Source of the DNA: Rosa chinensis
Taxonomy: Eukaryota > Streptophyta > Magnoliopsida > Rosales > Rosaceae
Length of the DNA: 64,000 bases
Assembly: GCF_002994745.2 (NCBI RefSeq)
Contig: NC_037089.1
Span: 22,305,641 to 22,369,640, forward strand
Direction: 5' to 3'
Made by a program: the position numbers and the translations under genes. The notes below the pieces were generated by a model that worked only from the letters and a program-made list of their open reading frames with translations, was not told the DNA's origin and searched no databases. How positions within the stretch are numbered: the stretch's first letter is position 1; every line of letters starts with the position of its first letter. Positions 22,193 through 35,219 of the stretch are shown here, piece by piece.

Positions 22193-25100
22193 CTCCCCCT
22201 TGTGTTGCCCAAACGCGGTACTTTTCTTGTTGCCTCGTTAAAAATCTTGCCGAGTAACAAAAACCCAGTGGGACAAAAATAATCTCGGTCGAATGGGAAA
22301 AAGAGTACAACACACCCTTCACGTTTCGAGGTGAACATGTAGACATCTCCCCCTGATGTCTGCGTCTCCCCCTGATGACTACGATCATAGGAGTTCAGAT
22401 AATTTGCGCAAGCCAATTCTTGCCACATGTTTCTCGAACGTGGATTTGGGTGACTTAGTAAACAAGTCTGCCATATTATCCTCAGATCAAACCTAGTTCA
22501 CTTTGGTATTTGAGGAGAGTCTGTTGTTGTTGATTATGCTTGGTGTTGTCGCTTTTGATGTAACCTTACTTCATTTGTTCAAAACGAACAGCATTATCCT
22601 AAATGCTCGTAGGCTCATCTTGTGGTAGACTTCAAACCACAATTGTTCGAACATGCGTGATTATGGATCCAATCCATAAACATTCACGAACCACTTCGTA
22701 AAGAGCAATAATCTCTGCATGGTTTGAAGATATAGCGACTACGGTCCATTCTGTAGACCTCCAAGATATCATGGTCTTTTCCCATGGTGAACACTTAACC
22801 AGTTTGGGAGCGACCTTTGTGTGGGTCAGAGAGATACCCAGCATCAGCAAAACCTTCCAAAACACTTATATCGTTTTGGGATGGGGATAGAGAACGTAGG
22901 CCAGCGTTGGCAGTGTTTCTGTGTGTGATGGGTCCGAATCTATCTTCTCTCTGTAGGGATAGAACAAGCCCATATCAATCGTACATCTCAAGCACTGAAA
23001 GATATCTTTTACACCAATCAAAATGGCGTTGCGTTGGTGCAGAGCTATACCTTAGCTAACAAGTTTACTGTAAACGAGATCTCTGGTCCTGTGTATTGAG
23101 CTAAGTACAATAATGCGCCTATTGTACTCAAGTAAGGCACTTCTGCCTCTAGCACATCTTCGTCATCATCCTTCAGACGAAGATGATCCTTTTTAGGATC
23201 AAGACTACGGATGATCATGGGGGTACTTGAAGGTTTGACCTTGTCAAAATGCCTAAGCATCTATCGACACGATGCTCAAGTTCCAAATTGAGACATAATC
23301 GTGTTCTCCCACAATCCTTCATCTCAAAATCGGATTTCAAGTGTTCAGCGGTTTCCCTTAACTCTTTAAGGGCTTCTAATGAAGATCATGTCCAACATGA
23401 ACCGTGATGGAATCCGAAACTTGTTATGGAAACGTGTGGGCATATCCCTTCCCAATCAAGTAGTTATTTTAGCGAGCGTTTCAAGCTCTTTGTAAACGCG
23501 CTATGTGGTCTAGAGCCACTTGACTTAGGTAAATGAAGTTCACCATGAACCTTCATGTATATTCCGTATCTAGATCCCTATAGAGATACGTAGTGACCAC
23601 ATTTGTAAGCTGCATGTTCAATTATTCAGAAACTACCAAACTGACAGGGTAGTGGAGTGCAATGACATCCATTAAGAGAGAATATGTCTCATCGTAGTCG
23701 ATTTCAGGGCATTTTATGAGAATCCTTGAGCCATAAGGCAAGATTACAATCTCTTTTTCTCACTATGTTTTCTAACGAAGATCCATTAGTCAACAGGTTT
23801 TATGTTAGGAGGTGTTGGCATCACTAGCTCGAAAACCTTCCTCTTCGTTAGAGAATCCATCTTAACCTAGATAGCATCTTTCCATTTAGGCCAAATTTCT
23901 CTACGTTGGCATTCATTCATCAACGGAGCGTGGTTTGATATCATCTGACTCAACAAACTCATGCGCAACGAAATGCGCAACTACATCATCAATTATGATG
24001 GAGTTTCTATCCCATGTCTCATGTACACTAGTGTAAGTTTCATAGAGCTCTATATTCTCGGAATAGATTCTGACGTTAAGGCGTCCCCAACGATAACCCT
24101 AACCCGGAAGATTCTCATGGGATGGATTTTGAGTCTTGATGATCAAAGGATTGGAATATGCCAAAGTGTCCTTCGAACCTACGGGCCTCCCACGCATCCT
24201 AGCTGGGGCCATGGCCTGTAACGCCAGAGTGCCGGTCTCTTTGGCGTTGGCGCCATGCCTACCTCCGTGTAGGGTGACGCTACGTCCTCTCATAGGGACG
24301 TCATTCCTTGCAGGCTTGTTTGCAGCATATTTGTGTGATCTCGTCACTTTAACAGGGATCGAGATGAGACATAGTGGGGACAGGCCATGACAATTCCTTT
24401 CGTTCCTGCTGAACATCCATATACTTATTTCCCCCGAACGACAGGAAGACTGTCTCGTCAAAGTGACAACCCACAAATCTAGTGGTAATGAGATCGCCTT
24501 GTAAGGGCATTAAGTGGCGGACGATTGTTGGAGTCTCAAATCCAACGTAGTTGCCCATTCATCTGTAAGGACCCATCATAGAGCGCTGTGGCGCCGCAAT
24601 TGGCACATAAATGACTCACTCAAATATGCATAAGTACGATACTTGTACCCAGTCACTAGCTTTAACGTAGAGGTACATTGAGTCGCGGTAGGTAGTAGAA
24701 GACTTAGCATAGCCGCATGCGATATTGCATCACCCTAAGCGGATATAAGGAGATTGGTGCGCATTACCAATGTCCGGACTATCATCGTATTCATTTCTAT
24801 AAGACCATTTGGATGTGTACATGGGAATATGATGTCCAATATCAGTCCCATTGCAATATCCATCGAAAGTCTTTTGATGTAAAATCTCTAGCATAGTCAA
24901 ATCCAATTGACTGAATAGGATGATCTGGGGAGTGAGCCCGTTGTCATATGATATGTGCTAGGAGTGTAGCATAAGCAGCATTTATAGGTGGACAATGGCA
25001 CAAGATGTGACTAATGTGTTTGCGTGTCAACTAACATCATAAAATATTTAAGCGTCCGCAAGTTGGTTGAATCAATCCACATCCCCGTGGATTCTATGTA

Positions 25101-26200
25101 AGAACAGAATGAGTATTTTCATTTCCTTTGCATAGGACGGTCTTAGTCCTAATTTCCCTAAGGAACGGGCTTTGTAAAATGAGCGAGAGGCTTTAGAAGC
25201 AACCAATGAGTATTTTGGTTAGGCCTGAGCGTCTAAAACGCTATTTGAAGCAAGTTGGTGATTGCATCATCACCTGGGGCGCCATCACCATGATGGACAC
25301 TATCCATGGCGTTATGGATAGGGACTGCGCCAGCCCTAGGCTGGTGGTGGATGGAGGCGGTGCCCTAGGCAGCTGCGTCGGTCACACTTAATCCAAAAAT
25401 TAACTTTTGATTCATGTTTCGTTTCGCTCGAAAGAAATGATGTCCATGTGAAGTTTTTAGTAGACGGATCATCATATCATGACTAGGATGACCTATCCTG
25501 TCATGACAAAGCCAATATATGTCTAAATCCAAGAGATCTTCTCTCGTAACTTTATTGGATTTAATAGCTCGAATAGTGACATAAAGTAAACTAGAGAGAC
25601 ATATAGACTTCTCTAAGATGCGCCTTTATTCGCAATCATTAGAGGTATTGCAAAGGAACTCATTTCCGTTCTCTACACCGGTTTTCGCATGGAATCCGTC
25701 CGCTATTTATAGGTGTGATTCTCCCTAGAAGCGTAGAGAGTTTCTGTGACAGTAATTAAGGTGTCATTTGGCAAGTGGAACTTGGGCTATTCCATGTCCT
25801 TGAATTAATACTGATGGCCCAGCCATCGTAGTCACAAAAGTCATATGCTCAGAATCAAAATGGAGTCATTGTCTCTTTGACTAAACAAAATCTAATCCAA
25901 AATGATAGCTAATGCAAAACAATGGTAGTCGTCTAACTTCTTTCGGTAATTCCAAAATAAATGTGACCAGGTGAGTAGAGAGATGTCGGTGGAGCAAGGC
26001 TCGTTTAAGTACCACTAATCTCAGAACCTTCCTAGACATCACACTTACTCTGAGTGAGACTACTTTAAAAAAAAGCTAAACCATTGGCATTTACTACAAA
26101 AATATATGGCAATTGCCTATTACATCTCTTGGAAAAATAAAGACTTAAACAGAATTGGCGATCTATTAATCCCAGCCAGATTTGTAGTTTTCAACCCTTC
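22193..26200 (-). pseudogene. Degenerate pol of copia A
   Basis: Recognisable pieces, all on the minus strand, include an RNase H part at 22865-22632 (AEIIALYEVVRECLWIGSII), a reverse-transcriptase tail at 23260-23045 (DPKKDHLRLKDDDEDVLEAE, ending SFTVNLLAKV), the pre-RT linker at 24476-24099 (RMRGRPVGSKD) and GAG-pre-integrase pieces near 25400-25560. Between them the frame shifts repeatedly. The reverse-transcriptase core around 23400-23700 has stops, and the YVDD box is not intact. No enzyme activity is expected. Confidence 0.8.
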
Positions 26201-26229
26201 ACTCTAGATCATCTTCTTGATCTTCTCGT

Positions 26230-27257
26230 TCCATATAGTGAGCTTCTCTTGCTTCACAATATGCTTTGTAGGCGGTGACAATTTCTTCACGAGCTCTACA
26301 AATGTGTGCCCAATGATTAGACACTCCACATCGAGAACATACATCTCTTTGCTTAAACTCCATTGATTGAGGTGCTTTGAAAGCCTCATTTAGATGGCTC
26401 TTAGTGTTGGTGGCGCCACCAACATGGCCAGAGGCGTTGCCTCCCTCTCTCTTTCCACGTTTACCTCTTTGGTTCCGTGTTCACCTATTTTGGCGATTAC
26501 CTTCCCAAGTAGAGCGATTATATGGACCAAAACGTCCAAATGTATTCCTAAGATTAGGGTTTTGCTCTTGGCGCCCTCTCTTTGGGGCGCGACTATAATT
26601 GGATTCCGAAATATGCTCTGTTCCCACGGATCTCGAATTATAGTTCTTCACAAAGATGTTATCATGCTTTTCAGCGACATTCATAGCTCCAATGAGCTCA
26701 TGAAACTTTGTGATTCGTCTTGCAGTAACATCGATTCGATAGTTCTTAGCAACCATCAATGCAGAGACGGGGAAAGTAAAGAGAGTCTTCTCAATCAACA
26801 TCGCATTTGTGATATCTTTACCACAGAATTCCATTAAGGATTTAATGCGAAGTGCTTCCGAGTTGTAGTCAAGAACTGACTTGAAATCACAGAAGCGGAG
26901 GCTATGCCATCTCACATCTAGGTCAGGAAGCAGGAAGTCACGGACGTTGCCAAATCTATCTTCGAGTGAGATCCACAGCCTTCTGGGGTCTTCTTCATTC
27001 ATACACTCGTACTGGAGCGAATCATCCATATGACAAGTCATTAGGATGATGGCTTTCGCCTTATTTGCCTCTAAGGCTGCTCTATTTGCTTCCAAAGCTT
27101 GAGCTTGCTCAACAGTTAGCATGTCCTGGCTAGGCTCGAGAATCGTATCCAAGATTCCATCGGCCTTAAGATGCTGGCGGATATCACGAACCCACTCGTG
27201 ATATTCAGAGCCAGTTGTTCCCAATGGAGCAAAGTCCAATTTGTTCAGGTTACTCAT
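26230..27257 (-). pseudogene. Gag of copia A, one in-frame stop
   Basis: The ATG is at 27257, with the start MSNLNKLDFAPLGTTG. The capsid-like domain (UBN2/retrotransposon gag type) is open for about 258 codons to a TGA near 26482 in an arginine-rich stretch (GNRQNR, stop). The frame continues past this stop into a zinc knuckle of the CX2CX4HX4C type (CSRCGVSNHWAHIC, about 26345-26305). One CGA-to-TGA change appears to separate the two parts, which fits decay at methylated cytosines. Confidence 0.8.
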
Positions 27258-28288
27258 CTTGAAAGAGAACAAGAAATTAGGGTTAGTTTCGGAGCGAAAA
27301 AGGCTACCAAGAAAACAAATAAAATTTCTGAGCGTAGTCGCTTCCAAGAAATTAAGAATTTCCAAGCGTAGTTGCTTCCAAAAAATTCGATTTCAAGAGG
27401 GGTTGGATTAGATCAAAACAATGATGTTTGCGGTCGATTGTTTTATCTCAACAAACTCTAAGTTTGGAGAAACTCTACAAGCTCCAAGCTTGGAGTGAGC
27501 ACGAACCCCCACAGTTCGGCTTAATTTGGTCTCCCTTACGATAAAGAAAGGAGGGTAGAAGAAGGGAGGTTGCAAGTCCCCAAAGAAAAAGAGAAATTAA
27601 ATTTAAAAACTCTAAAAAAACGGGAACATTTAGTAAAGTACCTCAAAATAGGTCGCCGGAAAATTTGACAGCAAAAAGTTGCCGGAAAGTGGCAGGAAAA
27701 GTCATTGATCGGCGTTGACCGGAGGGCTGACGTGGCACTGATGCTGACGTGGCAATGGGTCTTGCTGCTGACATGTAGTGATGATGTGGCAGTGGGTCTT
27801 TGTGCTGACGTGGTTGTGGGTCCTCCTGCTGACGTGGTAGTGGGCCTCTGCCTTGGGCTTCTTTTCCTTTCCCCTTTTTTTTCTTTCTTTTCTTCTCTTC
27901 TTCTTCTCTGCCGGTTCAAGACGCAGATGTTTAGGTGGCCGGTTCATGTATTTTTAGGCCGGTTTTTGAACTTTTTCTTCTGGTTCCTGAAACTTCAGAT
28001 CAATAGGCTTCTACTATCAAAATTTGGTGGAAATTGGAGGTCTGGAAGATGTTGAACCGGTGGAATATTTGCTGCGAGATGTATGGAGCTTCTGGTGGCC
28101 GGTTCGGTAGGTTTCCGGTAGGTTCTTGGGGTACCGCCGCCGGTTCTGGATTCCTGGAATCTAGTTCCTCAATGTGTGAGGTGGAGGCAAAAAAGGCTTT
28201 AAGGTTTTGTATTCAGATTCAAGGTTTTTAGCTTCTTGAATCAAGGTTTGGCTATTTATTTCAGGGTTAGGGTTTCGTGCTGATAACG

Positions 28289-28492
28289 TGTTGTAGAGAA
28301 ACTGAAATTGAGAGGAAATCGCTGTGTATTCTCATTGATAATAGGGGCCTCTTTAATGTATAGAATCTCAATCATACAAGGAAAGTAATCGTACATTGAA
28401 TAGGAATCTAGATCCTTCTAATTTAACCCTATTACCACTAGGTCAAGTAACCTAGAGTTTGGGCCAAACACAAATTAGGGTTTACTTGAACA
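28289..28492 (-). repeat. 5' LTR of copia A
   Basis: It runs from TGTTGTAGAG to CTTGAACA on the plus strand. The primer-binding region lies just left of it (minus strand CGTTATCAGCACGAAACC), which confirms that this is the 5' LTR of a minus-strand element. Confidence 0.9.
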
Positions 28493-28914
28493 AAGTCTAC
28501 TTAACAATTAACATTTGTTCTATGACATTTTTTAATGTTTGGAATAATAAATAATTTCATTACTTATTCAATGGCAAGGTACATGCATAAATTATTATCT
28601 TGACTCAAGCACTTATGAACCAAGCTACCGAACAAACTGACAACCACCCCTCATTGTAAATAGATTTAGCTCGCTTATTCAATGAAACAAACAAGCCTAT
28701 CAAATGACTAAAACCCTGACTAATAACATAACTCTCATAACAGTAAATGTAGTTGCCTAAAGAACTCAATTGTTGTTCAACTAGACGAACTAAGAATTAA
28801 GTCGACCAATGACAAAGTCCATTTAATAAGCCAAAAGACTAAAAAAAAAATATTGAAAATTAAATTTTTTTTTCCTCTTAGAGTGAGGGCAAGACATACA
28901 CTACTAGAATTTTG

Positions 28915-29560
28915 TTCATAGACATCAGTCCAGTACCGATGTTAAACTAATTTTCGACCGATGTCTTAGTGGGTGTAAAGAAAGATATAGACATCAGTAT
29001 AAGCGCGTTTTTAACCGATGTCCTAGACAACAACCAACATCGATTCTAAAAAAAAAATCGATGTATAATCATTATAATCATCATATTTTTGTATGTTAGG
29101 TATGTCTAATTCTTTATATTTTCACATTTTATGCTTAATAAAGTATATGTTGAACAATACCTACGTGAACATTTGCATCGATTTCTATTCCAGAAGCGAT
29201 GTCCAGTACACTTGTAGACATCAGTTGCCATGAGTATTGTTTGTTCGTGGGCATTTTTACATGTACCTTGGCACATTATTTTCTTAGGAACGATGTCTGT
29301 ATCTTTAGGCGTCATCGGTTTTTTTTTTTTAAGGACTGATGTTTCATTTAACACAGCACATCGTTTTCATTTAAGCAAAACGATGTTCAATGGTTTTATG
29401 TACATCGCTTGCTTTTTCTAGAACCGATGTGTTGTTTCATTGTAGACATCGCTTTTGTTTTGTAAAATCGATGTGCACTGGTTTTGAGTACATCGGTTCT
29501 GCGGACACAACTCGATACATTAATAATCATAAGACATCGATTTTCATTTTGATACTGATT
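28915..29560. repeat. Left subterminal repeats of the third CACTA
   Basis: About fifteen copies of ACATCG(A/G)TT or their complements, spaced 20-60 bases apart and in both orientations. The same motif recurs at 36000-36145 near the other end. Confidence 0.8.
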
Positions 29561-29957
29561 TCTAATCTCTCAAGTGACTTCGTTTTCCTTGGCATTACTG
29601 TTTTGTTATGCTTTTATATACTTCACTTCATTTTGACAAGCGTGATGAGCTAAGGTTTGCATCTAGCTGCTGCTAGGAAAAGAAATGCATTTCATAATCA
29701 TCCAAAAATTGGGGCTTTCCATTAATTTTCTTTCCAAATTCATGATTGAACATATGTCACAAAAGAAAACCCCAAAACCTACGAAGGCTAGCCTAGAAAC
29801 ATATGAGCAACAATCTACAAAATTTCAACACCAAACTTTGCTTCAAAGCAAAAACTAGCCTTGTCAAAATTCATCTTGGTAGTCAAGTGCAAGAGAAATA
29901 TGTATTAAGCTAAAGGTTCACATGAAGTGAAGTTAACAGCGGTAACCAGACCAATGT

Positions 29958-30055
29958 GACTAGATCACCTTATCAGGCTTGCCCATCCATTTCACTTCAC
30001 ACCCTAGCTCTTCATATTTGGCAGCCAAATATTTCACAACTTGTAATCCAAGGCC
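29958..30055 (-). pseudogene. Captured exon of a HAD-type hydrolase
   Basis: After the acceptor TTGCAG the minus strand reads GLGLQVVKYLAAKYEELG and then CEVKWMGKPDKVI, followed by a stop codon. The phrase KWMGKPDK is typical of class IIA HAD-like phosphatases in plants (TIGR01459-like); the match is short, so the family call is moderate. It sits downstream of the KH exons and on the same strand, so a chimeric transcript would end here. Confidence 0.55.
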
Positions 30056-30251
30056 CTGCAAGAGAATGACAAAGTCAGTTTCACAGTGCAACATAAACCT
30101 AATGACAGAACTTGAGAACAAACAGAAGACATAAATGAGCATAAAGTCGACTGTGGTTGTGTGTTATAGTGCAAGTCAAGACATAAATGAGCTTTGTTAC
30201 TGCAATGTAAGAAGTATAAGCTAAAAGGATGAAACAGTAAGAAAGACGAAC

Positions 30252-33200
30252 CTGAGTAACAATAGGAGCACCAGGACGGCCAAGTCTTGAAGAATGTATT
30301 GAAGAAAGAGAAGCCTCTTGTCCATAAATGGAAAGTCCAGAGGATGGGAGTTGTGATTCCAATTGCGACTCATGGCTGAGAAACAAAGATTCCCGTGTAG
30401 CTGTGAGAGGATAATTAGTGCCACCTCCAGTTTGAGTTGCAGTATGAAGCAACGACTTGTCAGCCCAGGGATCTGGTTGGCGTTCTTGAGAAACTGGAGC
30501 AGTGTACTGAAGATGCACCCATAGTCAATAAACAACAATGCGAAGAAATTAAATCACAGAAAACATCAGCAAAATTTAAGCTTACAGTTTTCTCAAAAAG
30601 AGGAAGAACACTATGATCAACCAAAAACTTCCTCAGGTGAGACACTACTGCTTCTAGAGCTTTGAGCACCTTTAAGGTTTCTCCCTGCATTTCAATAATC
30701 CTCTCATCAGCGGCAGCATAGAATGGAACCTCTTCTGCCAGAACAAATATTAGGTATCAGATGCCTTGTTTAGAGAAGTAAAAATATCATTCATTCGAAG
30801 AGGCAAAAGAACTTGAGAACAAACGACAACTAAGGATAACAGGTATAGAAAATACTGGAATCTAGATCACCGATTGCAAATCTAAGCTTTAAAAGTAAAG
30901 CACAAAAGAAAAGAATGGAAACTTAAATACAAGAATCATTTTAGTTCCAAATTTCTGTAAGTGACTCCTTGCTAATTTGAAACGGTGATAACTGATACGC
31001 TAAAAACAAGCGCTCAAATTAACCCTGCAAGATGTATTCGTTAGCAATATAGAGTAGGCAGGGATTGTTCAAGCCGGGGATTGAGGGTAACTTTATAATT
31101 CACACAAAAGAAAAGAAAACAAAACTAACTAAATCACAAAACAAATAACAAAACTAAGAAAAAGAAAAACGTCAAAGAGGGAAAAAGATGGCAGGACAAG
31201 ATGGGGATAGAAGGGTGCGTTGCAATCCTAAGTTGAAACAGATTTTGGGTTTTTATGTTCCTACGAAAATAAAAGGAAAATAAGAAAGCAAAAACGATTT
31301 TAGAGTTTGAAAAACAATATGGAGAAGACGTTAGAGACTCGGAAATCCACCACCAATTACTTTCGAACAATGTTAAGTTAACCTAGTTTCAATTACTAAG
31401 GTGTGAACAGAAATCAACCAAGAAACAAGTCGGAGCAGATCATGTCCCTTATTAATATTTCCCTAATTACTTAGTCTACGTGAACGCACAATAGCTAAGC
31501 CTATCAAACATGCAATCAAGGTATATAATGCTATCCTATCAACAACACATATAGTGTCAACATATTTGAAGCATTAAGATCTTATGGAAACGATTGATTA
31601 TAGAGTTGCAGTCTAGTGTGGAACGCCTACCTAGCATGCTCTTCTAATTGTTTAAGACATCAGCTTTTGTCCAAAGCCTTGCATACTTGTGGATTAGAAA
31701 ACAAGACGATTAGGTGAATTATTTTCTAAACCTAGCTCCAATTACATGCATAAATTATATGTTCGCGACCATAAAACAAACACATGCAAAAGTTTTCAAT
31801 CAATCAGAAATAAACAACCAATTCACACCAAAGATCAAGAAACTAGATTAAAACCAAACATATGTTCTACATAATTGGGGCTTCAAACCTTGCCCCTAAC
31901 AAAAAGATAGTTAGTTACACATTGTTTTAAAAACCAAAATAAAACAAATAGAGAAAAAGAAGAAAAAGATGATGGCGGATGAATGAGAAAGAGAAAGAAG
32001 AGAAGGTGAAAGGCGTGGTCCTCTTCAACGTGTGCAGAAGCTCAATATATATAGGAGAAGTTCAGCCCTAGTTTCCTTCTTCAACAATGCTTTTAAAACC
32101 TTCCCTTGTTGCTTGAGGATTCCTTTAATTGGTGCACAATTAAATGATTTTCAAGCCTTGGTATTCTTGTTGTAATCTTGTAGAATTATTCTAGGACTCT
32201 CCTTAATATTTTTAGCAGCAATAACCTTCCAAAAATGCCCTGGAAATCCGTCCAAAGAAGAATCTCGGCCAAAATGCCCTGTTTTGACTAGGATTCAATT
32301 TCTGTCTCTGAAGCTTCCTTCTTGGACAAGGAACAACTTTGTCTTGACAAGTTTCTGGATGGTTCTTGACTCCCACGTGTTCTATGACATCATATCTTCT
32401 ATATTGATCAACAAACTTCTGGAAAAACTCCAATAAAATCGCCGGAAAAGATCTCCCAAAAAGCTTCGTGAAAAGCTGACAGTTTCTGCCTTATCGGGAA
32501 GCATACTTCGACTTAGATTTCCTGCTGCCTCGTTGATGCTTCTGACCAGTTATCTGGCTCTAGTTAAAGTATAACATCATGTCTTCACGGATCAGTGGCC
32601 TTTCTGCAAAGTTGCAGCTGGAAGGATGCAAGAATCTCTCCTCAAAACCGTTCCCAGAAAGCTGATTCTGAAACTGCAGTTTTCTGCTTTGCAGCAACTG
32701 TTTTGCACAACGATTTCCGTGGACTTCCCTTATAATTTCTGGCTAAAAGGTTGATCAAACTTAGTCCTCTGCATCATTACTTCATGATCCATGGATTAGT
32801 TTCTCCCTTTAAGCTCCTATTTCTCTTGAATCAATTCACGAACAACCTAAAAAGAAAACAAAGTTAAAACTGACTTTTACAAGGAATTAACTAAGAAAAG
32901 TGTAGGGGATTTCACACTATATTTGTTGCATTTATGCTCCTATCAATAACCACATGAAATAGCTACATGATAATTATACTCTGCATTGGAGAAAAAAGGA
33001 TAAGACTTGAACACTGGTAAGACAATGAAGATAAGATACGGAAACCACTAATATTTTACTGATTAGAGAAAATCAACACTGTGCCACAATAAAAGCATAC
33101 CTCCAGACAATACTCGCACAGAAGCAGCGGTACTCTCCTGTATAGATTTGATTAATGATCCTTGTTTTCCAATTAAATTAATCGCTTGTGTGGATGCTAC

Positions 33201-33359
33201 CAACAAACGGATGGAACAGAGTGCAACTCCAGCAGCACCAGACAACTCTGCCTCGCCTGCACTCTCAGATAATCCAGCGACACGTTTGAATACTCTTATT
33301 ACAGCATCCATTGCAGGGGAAAGAGGAGCCTCTGGCTATTCCCTTCCGGAGATCAGCAC
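30252..33359 (-). pseudogene. Captured exons of a multi-KH RNA-binding protein (FLK-like)
   Basis: Three minus-strand exons with normal splice borders: 33359-33101 (AMDAVIRVFKRVAGLSES, then the KH core ASTQAINLIGKQGSLIKSIQ), 30734-30586 (EVPFYAAADERIIEMQGETL, ends VLPLFEKT) and 30506-30252 (85 codons, starts YTAPVSQERQPDPWADKSLL). The GKQG loop is the KH signature GXXG. Relatives are nuclear poly(C)-binding-like proteins, some of which control flowering time; the exact subfamily is uncertain. The first exon has a TAG at 33338-33336, where relatives have GAG before PEAPLSPAM. The intron between exons 1 and 2 is enlarged by a solo LTR. Confidence 0.78.
30993..32945 (-). mobile_element. Solo LTR (Ty3-like) inside the third CACTA, TSD ATAAC
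   Basis: The insert begins TGATACGCTAAAAACAAGCG and ends TTTATGCTCCTATCA, with ATAAC on both sides (30988-30992 and 32946-32950). There is no coding sequence and no internal direct repeat. The ends TGATA...TATCA and the length of 1,953 bp suggest a solo LTR of the Ty3 Tat-type lineages, with transcription on the minus strand (start TGATAGGAGCATAAATGC). The lineage is a guess; the insertion itself is well supported. Confidence 0.8.
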
Positions 33360-34240
33360 CTAAGTAAACAGATTGTATCAGAAATGTTGTGACAAAGAAT
33401 GATACCAATGTAGACATTTAAGTCAAATTGCTAGTTGAGGTGACATGTATCCATGGAAGGTTGCTAACGTGTCAATCTCAGACGCAGAGCATGAAAAGCA
33501 TTCAATACACACCCTTATTAGTTTTCTAAACTCTTGAAAAGTGCAACTAGAGAATTGCAGACTTGTCAAATCTACAACAGAACTGCGAACTGTAACTTTT
33601 GGAGGTCTTTCCTAAACTTACTAATATCTTGTTTCAAGTAAAAAGTTGATATAACAAATAATTATGTAAGCTAAATAACCTGTTCAAAATCAGATTTATG
33701 TTATACCATTTTGGAGTACTAATATAATTTGATGATAACGCCAAAAGTAAATACATCATCAGTTAACTAAGCAACCTGCAAACCAACTAACCAACAAATG
33801 AAATCACACACAATTGTATCTCAGTTCCCACGCAAGTGCAAAGAAGAACTACAGCCAGAGAAACAATGATAGGACCACATTGAGATTAAGGAATTAAGTT
33901 TCCCATGAGAAAGGAAGTATAAAGCTAGAGATTAGCTCAAGTCTTTAATCATGCACAGAAAGCAATCCTTTTTTTCCATTAGCTTAATTAACTACTGAAC
34001 ATTAGCTATCACAGCAGAAGCTTGAAAGATATCTTCACTACCTAAATGTAGTGTATTAGATCCATAAAAATGAAAAAGTTTAGAATCTCCTTTAATTTTT
34101 TTCTATGTAAAGCATTCAAGTCATTTAGGGGATTAAAATAAAACCAGGTCAAGTCCCATGAAACTCAAGTACTTTTCATGACCAATTTGTTTCGAGGTAA
34201 TTACTGAACAAATAAACTTCAAACATCAAGAGACTCATAC
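33360..34240. other. Junction between the PBA1 and KH fragments
   Basis: AT-rich, intron-like sequence with no exon that I recognise. The switch from one donor gene to the other must lie here. Confidence 0.45.
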
Positions 34241-35219
34241 CTCCGCTTCGTCCCTAGTCATTCCTTCTCTCCATGCTTGATCAAAGAATCCATACAAGTA
34301 ACTAGAGCCAGAACCTATAACACAGAAAAATATGTCAGGTCAAACCACAGGCAAAAGTATCGCATTAATTGAACCTCCCTCATAAAGTGGAAATCATATC
34401 CAGTTAGAACCAAAGCATGCTATTGAAATCAGTTCTCACGATATAAAGAGAACAAGGCTATGACATCCTGATATGAGCCTTCAACGCAGTAGATACAAGC
34501 CAATATCATTAACCACAAGATGAATTCCTGGCATGTAATCCAGACGTATACTAGCCAAATCCAAGATTATGATAATCCAAGTTGACAAGTATTCTAACTT
34601 GAGACCATAACTCACTAAGCATCTAATTCCAACCAATTAACAATATGCTGTAATGTTTTGCACAAGTGCTAGATTTTACACACCCAAAGCAAACAAAGAC
34701 AAATTCACTCACACAATGTCTACTCCCTATATTGAAACAGAAATTGTAGAACTAGGTCATAAAAAAGCTTTAGCGTGCATACCTCCAATGGCAAATGACG
34801 CCTTTATGACTGTGCCGCCATATGACAGTAGCCTGATGAGATTAGCAACAACTTTGACAGTAGCAGGCTGCCATAGCTGAATGCTGTACAAACACAAATA
34901 CACAATTAAATCCAGTAAACCATTAACCTGAAACCGCAATACAAATCGATACGAATCAGTGAAATAAAAGGCACAGAGGCTGAAAAAGACTCACGTGTGC
35001 TGATGAAGAAAGTGCCTCACATAGTCGGAAACAACCTAAGAATTTGCAGCCTGCAAATTGTGAAAACTCCACATGCTCAAAAATTCGATCAAAGACAACA
35101 AATTAAATAAGGTCTAGGAAGTAATGAAGATGAGAATCGTACTGATCCAGAGCGACAGACGTAGACATTATCCGTGAGCTGAGTGATTTTATTTGAGCAC
35201 TGATTCTCAACATAGACAC
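34241..35219 (-). pseudogene. PBA1: Captured exons of 20S proteasome subunit beta-1 (PBA1)
   Basis: PBA1 is the caspase-like catalytic subunit of the 20S core. Minus-strand exons: 35219-35143 ([20 protein letters not shown], then CRSGS), about 35052-34999 (VVSDYVRHFLHQHT), 34883-34783 (IQLWQPATVKVVANLIRLLS, then YGGTVIKASFAIGG) and 34314-34241 ([20 protein letters not shown]). The first exon of the gene, with the catalytic threonine, is absent, as is the C terminus. A TAG at 35038-35036 replaces a family glutamine before VVSDYV. In the third exon the family's stretch of about 30 residues between LLSY and GGTV is missing, an internal deletion that keeps the frame. Confidence 0.88.

Larger units (their letters stand above)
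21975..28492 (-). mobile_element. Ty1/copia retrotransposon A, TSD AAGTC
   Basis: Two LTRs of about 200 bp (21975-22192 and 28289-28492) flank a minus-strand internal region, and AAGTC occurs on both sides (21970-21974 and 28493-28497). Gag is near the right end, followed leftwards by protease, integrase, reverse transcriptase and RNase H remnants, the Ty1/copia gene order. A purine tract (AAGGGGGAG on the minus strand) abuts the left LTR at 22193. The two LTRs differ by about four substitutions and one 14-base gap by my count, yet pol is badly broken. Confidence 0.92.

Noticed and set aside
26394..26837. 147-codon plus-strand frame
   Set aside because: It is the antisense shadow of the copia A gag on the minus strand.
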